From positions 103,339,372-103,403,371 of the forward strand of contig OZ023274.1 of assembly GCA_964007475.1 (NCBI GenBank): a DNA stretch of 64,000 bases, read 5' to 3'. The DNA is from Hybos culiciformis. Its lineage: Eukaryota; Arthropoda; Insecta; Diptera; Hybotidae. The notes beneath the pieces were generated by a model. That model was given only the letters and a program-made list of their open reading frames with translations, was not told where the DNA came from and did no database searches. The position numbers and the translations under genes were made by a program. Positions 52,906-64,000 of this stretch are shown piece by piece (position 1 is the first letter of the stretch; each line of letters starts with the position of its first letter).

Positions 52906-55863
52906 TTCAAAAAATGTATGTAAAATGGTATGTAAATAGACATATAATTTATTTTCATTTTTTTTTTTAACAATTCGATTTTTAATTTATTAATTAATTT
53001 AACTTACAATAATGTATTGTGAGCCTATATAGATTCCTTATTCAAAGAGTTTCAATTAAGAAACAAAGAATTATATTGAAAATATAAGGGAAATAAATTC
53101 AAAATTTACCATAGATATAAACCCTGTCTAATAATATCCGAAGCATCAGGGTACTAAGTGTAAAAAAGTTTGAAATCTTATTTTTTTCAGTTCGAACCTC
53201 TCGAATGCTCCCCAGGCAAAGTTGCTTCCGAGCGCTGACGAACGGAATGTAAAATTTTTATAGAGTATTTTTCTCGGATTTAAAATAATGAGGCTTAAGA
53301 TCCTATTGTATTATATACATTATCATTGTTCATTAATATTCATATCTACAGTTGAATTATTTAGCGAGCAGAATTCAACAACTTGCGCAACAAATTCTTT
53401 TTTTTTTTCATTGCACCATGCTTCGCATTGAATAATTAATAAAATGTTTGACGAGAGTTCCCAAGTACAAACTATATAAATAAAAAACATTATATTGTTT
53501 TAATTCAAATAAGAGTTAAGTACGGATTTTTTATATATGTGTGCTTTGTCAGTGAAAAAGTTGGGAATTTTTTACACATTATTTTAATAAAACCAATTTT
53601 CCAGTCAAAATTTGATGTTTTTCAGAAAAAAACCCTTACTATTCTTGAAGTAACCAAGAGAAACACAGCAGTGATCATAACTTCAAAAAAAAAAATCGAA
53701 AATATATATGGAAAAAAAAATAATTACTCTTTCATGAGAAACTTTTAACTGGATCTCATATCATTTTCTTTGTTTGTTTTAAAGTATAATTTATTTAACA
53801 TTAAAAAATGTATTAACTGAAACAAAATAAATAAAAACGAAGATATATTTATATGTTTATATTAGCTATTAAACTCTATCTAAATGGAGGCAGACGGGTG
53901 GCGGGACATTGACTCATTCAGTGAAAGAAGAAGCAACTGATGCGATAATGCAATATCCATAGTTTCAGAATTATGCTAAATGGACCGCTTAAAACACAAA
54001 TATTTGATTATAATAATTTGCGTGATCTTAAAAATTATTATTATAATGGTAACGATGTTATTTTTAGTAAAAATTTTATAAAATTTATATAAATAATAAT
54101 ATAATTTTTAAGAATGTTATATTAATTTCTAATTGTTTTTGTAATTGAAATGTGTATAAAAATATATGAAAATTATTAAAAAATTGTGTAAATGCCTGAA
54201 ACATTATTCTATCTTAGGTAGTCCTTAAGTATAAAACTAAGTAATTACCTACTGTTGTTTTCAACTTTATTTATTTCGACTTATAGTTATATCCATTCGT
54301 CGATTTAAGAACAAACATATCTAATTCATTTTAATGGTTTTCTTTCTGTAAAACTCTTAACGCACACTAAACCTGGCGCCAGGCTATCTTTTTTTCCCTC
54401 ATTATATTCAGACTGTATTTTTTTTTTTTTTTTGATGAAAAAATGTGAAAAGTATACAATATACATTAACCATAAAAATATTTATATTCGTATCTACTTA
54501 TAAGTTTTTTTTTTCAGTATTGAATTGATACAAAAACATTTTAAGTCTTTATTTAAAATGATGATATTACGGACGAGTCTTATTAACTTTATTATTATCA
54601 ATAGCAGAATTTTATTTAATTCGAGGAATTAAATAATTTTTTGTTGAAAAAATTTACAATTTTTAACAGCTCTATACCAATACATAAAGATTTTGATTGA
54701 TGATTTTGTATTACATATTTGATTTTTTAACGCGGGTTTCACGAGCGTTATTAACGTAGAGACTATCTACTATATAATATAATATTTATAAACTTATTTA
54801 ATAATTATAAATTCTCAAAAAAATGTTCTTAATATTTTATTATATACCTATTTCATGTCTACATTTAAATATTTGAAAATATAAAATTCTTATTGAATTT
54901 GTCTCTAATTGACTACAAACAGATAGGTCACACATTATTTGGATTAGGTTTGCTATTTCTTGTTAATTTATCTGACAAAGCTATATATACAGAGATCATA
55001 AATTAAATTAATAACTTTTATCTCACTTATTCTAAGCTTCATCTATTTCTAAAACTGTTGAATATAGATAGATATACATAAAAATACCTTTATATACTAT
55101 ATTATTATAAAAAAAAAACTGAAAAACAATATATTTGTTGTTTCAAACAAACTAATAATAATTTCAATAAACTTGTTAATATGTTCCACTCGCACACCGA
55201 AAAAAAGAGCAAAAATGCAAGAAAAGATCATTTTTTTTTTTTTTTTATAAATTTTTATATACATATTTAATTTTGTTTTTTTTTAAATATAATTTAGTTT
55301 AAGTTGTGCACTCACAGCCAAAATATATTCGGAATAAGAAATTTTTATTTTTATATTGTATTTTTATTTTGTCGATTTTAAATAAGTATTATAAAAGATA
55401 GTTTTGCATAATTCTAGAAGCAAAAAAAAAAAGATTATAACAAAAAAAAAAATAATTTATATTTATATATTTTTATTCTTCGAATAGAGCAGAATTAATT
55501 TCCGACATAAAATAATAATAAATATTTTTAATTTTAATAAATACAAAATTTTTAAATTCTTTTCAACTCATACTTTGTAAAAAATAAATTGTTTTCGCAA
55601 AGCAAACGCTTCGAAAACACACATATAATATAAATTAAAAACGTATAGTGAAAAAATAAAACAAATTTGTTTACAAAATAAAAAATTATGCATAAATTAA
55701 AAAAATATATATAAAAATTATAATAACTAGTGATAGAAAATGAAAAATTAAAATAATAAAAAATACTTTTTGAACATTAAGTTTTAAGAATTTTTTTGTT
55801 TTAATAAAATTTTAATATTTTATTTTTTAATTTATTAAAAATATAATAAATATTTTATAAATA
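52906..55863. other. Intergenic region downstream of Ice2
   Basis: The 3' flank of Ice2, with a possible poly(A) signal AATAAA at 53092-53097. A few less AT-rich patches (53190-53270, 53880-53960) may be old repeats. I see no exon or RNA gene. Confidence 0.55.
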
Positions 55864-57744
55864 ATGAAATTAGTGATAATAGTTTTATTAGAAATAATTA
55901 TATTTAAACAAAAATTTATATTATGTTTCAATAATAATAATAATAATATCAATAACAATGATAATGATGATTATAGTAATTCATTGTTATTGTATGATGG
56001 TCGAGAGAATTCATTGGATTCATCATCAGCAGCATTGAATGGTAAATAACATTATATAATGAATATTGATAATATATAAAAAAATATAATTTAACTAATA
56101 TTAACTAAAAAACACACAACATGACAACATCTGTTATACATTGACTAATAGATATATGAAAGAAATATTATAACTATTTGAAAAAAAAAAAAAGTTAAAA
56201 TTTAGTATTGTGGTTTTTGATGGTAGTGTTCTCTAGTTTTATTACAAAGTTTTTTTTTTTGCACTGTTTTAAATTAGAATTAATGTCAGCAAATATTTTT
56301 CTCTTGGAAAATACTGTGCGGTTCTACTTATCCCCAATGTGCCTTTTATTAATATATAGTGATAATCTGGAAAAATAATACATATATTTTTTTTTTAATT
56401 TAAACCCATTTTTGTTTATATAAAAAAATTATTATGATAATTAATTAATCAACTTATTTTTCTCTTGATTTATAATTTAATGCAAAATTATTTCCGTTCG
56501 AGTTTTAAAAAATATTAATCTAAAAAACAATTATATATTAGAAGACTTCATTCGAATAAAATGGATGAGAAAAATATTACATTCAATACAATAATAATAG
56601 TGTAAAAATATAGAAATTAAATTGTGAGCATTATCATTATTTATGATGTTCGAATCTTTGAGTTAACCTTGAGCTAATTTTAGCAAAATAATAATTTTGG
56701 AATGGAATGTAATATTTCTATTTATATACATATATGTATGTAAGTACTGTATGGGAATGAATTTAAACAATTTCTGTTCTATTAGTACGTTAAAAATGTG
56801 CGATTCCTTAGTTTTTACAACTAAAAAATCTTTAATTAAGTAATTCTTCGGAATATAGGCTTACTCAACTGTAAATTAGGATATTATATATATTGAGAAC
56901 CTTATATTTTTGTTTTTGAAAGTTGAACTATAATGCAAACATTTTTATTTAAATAAGTTATAAAATGGTTTCGAATTTTCACTTTATCAAGAAATCTAAT
57001 AAATAAATTGTATCTACCTAATATTTATTATTCTGTAGATTTAAATAGAAAGTAGTTAATTTATTTTTATTAACCCTTGTTATATTTTTGGCTAATTAAA
57101 AAACAATTGTTCACCAGAAAGAAAAAAAATAAATTTCCTATTATAAAATTCTCACAATAATACAGATCTGCGATAAAAACAATTTCAGTCAGTGTTTTAA
57201 ATTCAACAAATTCGAAAAATATACTAAGTATTTTTTGTTTAAAAGTGGCGCCTATTTAAAAACATTTGTTGTCTAGTCTTTTGTATATAAAATAAAAGAA
57301 AAAAGGGGGAAATTAATACCAACCGAGTGTACCAATAATACCGTGTATTTATATTTATATAAAAAATTTATATATATTTTGTTTAATTTGAACTTAATCA
57401 TTGATGGTCTTATTCCATAATTTTTGTGAATTAAAAATATTATAATTTTAATTATTTTGTTAATTTGCAAATATGTTTTATTATAATAAATCTTTTTAAT
57501 TTTGTTTTTTTGTTTACTTATATTATTATTGTAGTGTATATGAATTTAACAACAACAAAAAACTGATAAGACGAGAAAAAAAAATCAATAAAATATAAAA
57601 ACAAAGTTTATCAATTTCATAACAAAAACTTAATATTACTTTATTATTATATTTTAATTAAAATTTTATAAAAATTACACTATTGTATAGATTCCCCAAG
57701 CTCGGACAGATTTCCTAGCTGGGAAGATGTTATTGATATAACGA
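55864..57744 (+). CDS. 5' exons of an unrecognised secreted or membrane protein gene (partial)
   Basis: Exon 1 (55864-56041) opens with an apparent signal peptide: MKL, then the hydrophobic run VIIVLLEIII, a short basic patch, and FILCF. An Asn/Asp-rich low-complexity stretch and a Ser-rich acidic segment (LLLYDGRENSLDSSSAALN) follow, ending at a GTAAAT donor. A candidate exon 2 (57691-57744, 54 nt) begins after TTGTATAG and ends before GTAAGG. It keeps phase 1 on both sides and adds DSPSSDRFPSWEDVIDIT. It stands out from the AT-rich surroundings. I do not recognise the family. The remaining exons should lie further right, probably outside the window. The signal peptide is moderately convincing; exon 2 is a prediction from splice sites and composition only. 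Confidence 0.5.
56042..57690 (+). other. Probable intron of the unrecognised gene
   Basis: AT-rich sequence between the donor GTAAAT at 56042 and the candidate acceptor ending at 57690. Nothing else is recognisable in it. Confidence 0.4.
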
Positions 57745-60700
57745 GTAAGGTTGAAATACACTGTTAACTACACTTCATATGAGTAAATTTTAAGTTGGAC
57801 AATTCAAGTTGAATAAACCTTCAACCTGTCTGTAATAACATCATGTAGAAGTTATAACATCGATAATTACTTTATGATTTGCATTATGTTTGTTCTCTGA
57901 ATCATTCTATACACAGGAATCTATGTTAAATTCAATATTATATTTTATTTACGAGACATATTTGAAATGACATTCTTTTAACTTTTCTTAGAATTTTATT
58001 TTGATGCTGATAAGTTAATCTTTTCTAGTAATTTTACTGGCTGAAATAAGAAAAAATAAGAAATAAAAAACTTTAATATTTATGTAAAACAAATATTCTG
58101 AATTTATTTATATATATTATTTATCATTGTAAGATTTAAGATTTAGTGGACCTGCTTTAAGTTGGTAACTTTAAAATTTTTAAAACTTTATACGATTTTA
58201 GTTTACGATATGTTTGGGATAAAGATAATGAGCATATAAAATTGAACTATACAAACTAAAATTTTTTATGTTTCAAACATGTAGTAAATAACTTCTAACT
58301 TTATTCTGTCTTTAAACAAATTGTATTGAAATAAAACAATTCTTTTGAGTAAATAAAAATATTTCTGGTGAATAATATTTCATTTATTGTGAAATTGAAT
58401 GCAATAAAAATAAATACCTACCTCTCTTTTATTTAATATATATAAAGATATACTTAGTAATGGAAATTTCAATAGCCAACATTCATATTTTCATAATATT
58501 TTTTCCAATTTTCTCAAATTTTATATTTTTATGATTAGATAAAAGAAAAATGTGTTTCCTAATTTTTGCACTTCATAATTAAGCCTCGTCGCGGCGCAGA
58601 TATTGAATTTTGATTAGAAACGCTATTGAATAGAGATTATTTTAGCCTTTTAGATTTTTGAACTCAAATCAATAAATATGCGTATATACGTTAAAAATAT
58701 ACGTTAAAAATCGAAAATAGAATTAACTTTTATAGCAAACATTTTGTATAAAAGGGTCGATTAAGTATTATAGTTTAAATACAATCTTATAATAATCGAA
58801 TAGATTTAAAAATGTATGTGCAACTGGAACGCAACAGTTATGGATGAAATTAATATTATTATTATTAATATTATATTTATAATAGTAGAGTATTAATTAT
58901 TAATATCTTAATATTTCTATGACAAAATTAAACTAACGGTTATAAACCGGCAGATGGTTGTCATTATAGTGATAATTTAAACAAGTTTCGATGTCAATAA
59001 ATTATTATTAATTATCGTACATACATTACATATAGTACTTAGTTATATATTTTAAAATATGTTTGAAGAAATGATGAAATGATATGATCGTATATCAATT
59101 TTGAACTATCAAATTTGATCTTCCACCAAATATACCGATAAAAATATCGACAAAATTGTGTCAAACTGCAAATCGAAATAAAGACGCCAAATTTCGAACT
59201 AAACCTTTCTGCATTTACAATATAAACCTTTTTCACAATGCACCTAGCGATTCCTTTCTCATCACTAGATTACTAAATACATAAACAATTTTTAGGAATC
59301 TTTGTAGGTTCAGCGGAACACAATCTATTTTTGCAATAAATCTACGGGCTAACTTACCCGAAGAATGATAGAAACTGCTTTTTTTTTGCTCTGCCTGCTC
59401 AAGAGTACAGAGAAATTACTTTCATTAAAGCATATAATCCAAAAATGATACTATCCAGTTACTTTTCCTTTTAAAACCAATTTAGTGTTAACTTTAAATT
59501 CTTTTTTTTTTTGTTTTAGTATCTTTCTGATCTTATTTCACTAGAGATTGTAATGTAAAATAACAATACAAATAATTTTTTTTGATACAATTGCATTGTT
59601 ATTGCACATTTATGTACATTATATGTATATTAACATAATGTATGTTTTTGTACGTATTTTTATTCCCATCGCATCGCAATTGAAAATAATTTTAAAAATT
59701 TAATATGTACATCAAAGAAATTAATAATTTCACTATAGTGGTGGTCTTTATTTTATTTTTTGTCAGAAATATGTCGCTGCTAAATTTTATTTTATTTTTT
59801 TTTTTCATTTTTCTTATCTCATATTTTCTATAATATTTTTATAAAAATAATTTTTGGTGACAAATTGTCGGCGCCAATTCATCGATGCCAATATTCCTAC
59901 CTCTCAGTGTATATATATATACAAGTCTTTTAATTTAGTATCCAAAACTTATATATTCACTACTTTTCTTAGTTTTTTTTTTTCTTCTTACAATAAACAT
60001 TATTATATATTTTTATGAGTTTTTATGTAAACTTAATTATTTTATATTAAAAACCGTATAAAAAAAAATAATATATATAAATTTTTTTTCTATTTTGTTT
60101 TAGTTAACTTTTAAGAGTTTTATATACGTTAAATTATTGTAAATACAGTGATCCATCTGCATCAGACAAAAACAAGAACCATAAGAAGAAAAAAAAATAA
60201 AGACACTAATGGCGCGGAGATCTTTGTATCTTTATAAGATTACAGGAAAACCAGAAAAATACTTTTTTATAATATAATATTAAGAAAAACAAAGATAATG
60301 TAAATTTAATAATACACCTAAGATTCCATTAAATATTTCCAAAAAAAAAAAACAAAACCAATTTTAATGCAGATTATACATATATACATACATGCATGTT
60401 GTACCTTCATTTCACGAGAAAAAAAAAGTTAGTTATCTTTTTAATGTCTTTTTGGTTTACTTAACATTCTCTACATTTATTTTAATTTTTTTTTTTTGTA
60501 TGGCAGTTTTTTGTCAATAATAATTTCATTACAGAGTCTCTATAATTAAAGTTACTTATGTGTATTTTAGATGTCTAAAATTTACATTGAAAATAAAAAA
60601 AAAACGCATGCAATATTTGTATAGATACAACCTTATAAAAAAAAAACATTTTTTTTTGTTTTCAATGCTTCAATATTAAAAAAAAAAAAAAAAAACAAAT

Positions 60701-63665
60701 ATTATTAACTCTTGGATTATAATAATTCTCTTTAAATGTCTACGGTCAGTAATTTTTATGTTGAAGATATTTAGTGCTCGTAAACGTCACATAAGTAATG
60801 TTAAGTTAGTACAATTGGATTTAGTGGGTACTGAAAGCACTGCGTACAATATCATATATTTCACTTTTTTAAAGCCTTTACTTACGTTGAGTTTTTATCC
60901 TAGTACTGGTCAAAAAAGAATAAAAATTGAGATTAAATACTTTGGTTTTGTTTGAAAGTAATTTATAGAAGTACACTTAGGAACAAATATCTTGTCATTA
61001 GAAGAGTGCCTTGCAGTAGGCTGCTTAATAGAAGAATATCGTAAAAAAATGAAAATACACAAACAGAAGAATAACACATAAAGTGCGAGGTAATCTTTAG
61101 TTGACAAAAATTTGGTTTGAGTAAAGTTCTATAGATTACATACTTTTTGATTTTACTAAAAATATTATAATTGTTACTATTTTTTGATGGGCCAATTACC
61201 AGTTTTAGTGACTGAAAAATTCATATTAATGTAATACATAAGAAACCAAACAAGATTCCTGCTACCTGTACCTGCTTGCTTATATTCTGTTTTCTTGAAT
61301 ACAAAATATACTATACAAGTTTTTTATTTTTACGTACATTAAATACAAATTTTTAGTTGAATAAACTATATAAGCAAAAAAATAAAAATAAAAAAAAAAT
61401 AAATAAAACAGACGAAAACGCGGCGCCTAAAACTATGTGCATATCGGCTCTGCTGATATATAAATTTTCATATTAGTGGCCTTAAAAGCATTATATTCAT
61501 TAAACATGTGGGTTTTTATAAGCGCCATTAAGTTATTTTAAGACATGAGTAATTAGAGTAGAATTTATTTATTTATTTTATTGAATAATGATAATGAATA
61601 ATAAAAAAAAACTTAAAAACTAAAAAAGAATTAAAAATGTTAATATGACATAATTAGCTCGAAGGCAATTTTTGTTTTAACTAAATAATAATGGGAATAA
61701 GACAAGTATTTTTATAAATTTTAAAGTTTTTAATAAAAATAATTAGGCTAACTATTTATTAATATTAACGTTGCAAAGATACTGTGTGACAATAATGATT
61801 ATGTATTAAAATTAAATATGTAATGCATTTTAAATATTGGGAGATAACTACGTACTGCATTTATCTAATATTTATATTTCATGAAACAAATATCCTTTGA
61901 AACAAAATATTTTGAAGTAATTTCTCTAACTAAAGACGACAGAATAAAAATGCAGAATGTAGGATGGTCCTAGACTCGAGGATGCAATAATCGTTTCATG
62001 ACTCAAATTTGATTGCTATAAAAATGACACAAGAAAGCTTTCTTCATGTATTAACATTTCTGCTTTATTTCAGCAACTTCCCAATCCAACCCTTTTCGGA
62101 TTTCTATTATAAAAAGGAAAACCGATTTCATTTGATGATTTTCGTAGAACGAAATAAATACTTATTATTATAGAAAATAGTTATATATATGTATAATACT
62201 TTTGGCGGATCTAACATAAATTCGTAGATATCTTCCGCTCTAAATAAATGTTTGCAATAATGGCGCTTGCATGGTACTGATTTCAGATTTCTTCATTAAC
62301 CATTATTCATAATACATTAATAAAATTTTGAAAACAGAAGATACCTACATTTTCCTTTTTTTTTTAAATAAAAATTTATGTTTATGTTAAGATCAAATCA
62401 TTAAATTGAATTAATATAGCATTCATAAAAAAAACATGTAAGCCAGAATTTTTATTTTATTAACGGAGATTTTGATTTTTGTAAAGTACAATTTGCGAGC
62501 ATTTTTGAAAGTGAAATACTTTAATTAACTAATAGATGTATTATAAATTTTTAACTTTTAAACATCGATTATCATTATTATCAATTTTTAAAATTTAAAC
62601 TGAAGTGAGTAGACCCAGAGTGTTTTTAGAATTTTTTTTTATAGGAATTCGGCAGCATAAATCAACTAAAAAAAATAAAAATAAGGTTCTGTGCATTTCA
62701 GAAAAATTGATTCGCGGGAAGTGCAAGAGGGTCTAATATCAGTCAGAAGAATTGAATCAAACAAACGGACAAACCGACAAACGCACAGAGTTACGATTTT
62801 AAATAAAATCGTATAATAAGTGCCAAATTTACTGAAATACTAGTACTATTTTTCCACATATTTTATTTGGAAGTAACATATCTATTTTTAATTCTGTGCA
62901 GTAGATGTAATTAGGCTTAGGATTTTTATTTATTAAAGTAACGTATTAGATGTAAATTCACATTGTGTGTATATTTGTCCTTTGAAATATTTTTTCGAAA
63001 ATATATTCGTGTCAAATCAATGTAAATGAACAAAGAATATTATACAGATATATTATAATTATACAAATATCTAGCCCACGATTGTATCTTAGTATTCAAG
63101 CTAGCAGCTTAAAATGGATTTCAGTTTGAAAGTGTTTTAAATTGATAACTGAAAACACCATATACCATATAAAAAATATTAAATTTTATACATAAAATAT
63201 CTTCTGCCAACAAATCACAATAGTTTTCTTTAAATTTAATGAATCCGAATCGTATAATAAAATCTCAAACAAAAAAATATTTATTAAAAATGAAAATCCG
63301 AAACCTATACAGTATGGATAATGATAAAGGAACATGTTGATATATTTTTTTTTTGTTTTTTCGAAATAAGATTTCATGCTGTGTTTCTTTGAAAAATTTA
63401 CTTTTAAGAAATCAATTTTTTTTTTTTTTTTTAAATAATGTTATCATACAATTTTAGTTATTTAGATTCCTACTACATGGAATGTTAACCAATCTTAAAC
63501 GTACATATACATAACAACGCATTTTTCCTGTTCTTAAAGAAAATCAAAGGAATTTTAATTTAGTTCTAAATCCTTGGATGTTTGTCGCTAATGATCATGA
63601 GTGCACATTAATTGAAACAGATGAAATATTTCCTATATCTTTTCCTTTTTATATATTATATATAT
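57745..63665. other. AT-rich stretch, probably intronic, no firm exon
   Basis: If the gene starting at 55864 continues past the window, this is intron. Two short candidate exons (after the AGs at 60146 and 62073) are described in the findings but are too weak to annotate. Open frames at 60758-60955 and elsewhere are AT-biased and unsupported. Confidence 0.45.
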
Positions 63666-63905
63666 CAGGAATGGCCAACCAATTTTTGGTCGATCAATCG
63701 GTTGGAGATGATGCAAATAGTTGCAAACGTTAACACTGCTTATTCAATCTTCCTTTTAAAATTTAATATATGTTTTTGTGTAATTTCACCGTTGTCACTT
63801 GTATGTGTATTGAATGTGTTTAATATCAATATTTTATAAGGTCGATGACGACACATTTTACAAAAAATTAGTCGATCTTAAATATAATGAAGTTGGCCAC
63901 CCCTG
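63666..63905. mobile_element. hAT-type MITE, 240 bp
   Basis: The left end is CAGGAATGGCCAACCAATTT and the right end on the other strand CAGGGGTGGCCAACTTCATT. The first 14 bases agree at 12 positions and match the common hAT start CAGGGGTGGCCAAC. The flanks are ATATATAT on both sides (63658-63665, 63906-63913), the 8-bp hAT size, although the low complexity weakens this. No transposase is encoded; the open frame covering 63612-63839 is incidental. Confidence 0.82.
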
Positions 63906-64000
63906 ATATATATATTATAGTTAAAAAACCTGCTAATATTTCTAGTTCTTTTGGGCTAATATAGGTTTATTAAAATAAAAAAAAAATAAGTTAAAGAATT

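Noticed and set aside
53190..53205. GTTCGAACC-like word suggesting a tRNA B box on the minus strand
   Set aside because: The rest of the B box does not match and no cloverleaf or A box could be placed around it.
63612..63839. 75-codon plus-strand frame
   Set aside because: Most of it is inside the hAT-type MITE; no domain.

Overview
This is an AT-rich (roughly four fifths A+T) nuclear window from an animal, almost certainly an insect. The order cannot be resolved from the sequence. All real genes are split by GT-AG introns, so exons had to be joined by splice phase and every model below is a hand-built prediction.

Layout: (1) 1-5589, AT-rich DNA with transposon relics and one weak candidate first exon. 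(2) 5590-13377 (+), a 13-exon SLC16-type (monocarboxylate transporter, MFS) gene of about 765 residues. (3) 13378-18681, gene-free. (4) 18682-23257 (-), a second SLC16-type gene of 8 exons and about 675 residues, paralogous to the first and convergent with it. (5) 23258-45349, a 22-kb stretch in which I support no gene but find several mobile-element copies. (6) 45350-47928 (-), Dcp1, the mRNA decapping activator, with a glutamine tract. (7) 47929-50120, the space between divergent Dcp1 and Ice2, carrying a fold-back transposon. (8) 50121-52905 (+), an Ice2/NARG2-like subunit of the little elongation complex. (9) 55864 onward (+), the first one or two exons of an unrecognised secreted or membrane protein gene that probably runs past the window. 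(10) A hAT-type MITE near the right edge.

The two transporters form an inverted pair. They share a 26-residue conserved block inside an otherwise divergent cytoplasmic loop, and both lack the charged residues known to be needed for proton-lactate transport in MCT1. Dcp1 (mRNA turnover) and Ice2 (snRNA transcription) are head to head about 2.2 kb apart, but I see no functional link between them.

Mobile DNA is the other main theme. Four non-autonomous DNA transposons have terminal inverted repeats and target-site duplications readable base by base (35638-35819, 37712-38362, 48824-49109, 63666-63905). A Tc1-like relic keeps recognisable fragments of transposase. I found no CRISPR array, rRNA, tRNA, operon or bacterial-type feature. 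I did not find a clear, previously undescribed biological system. The strongest leads are the loop motif of the transporter pair, the 72-nt frame-preserving alternative donor in the first transporter, and the four transposon families.
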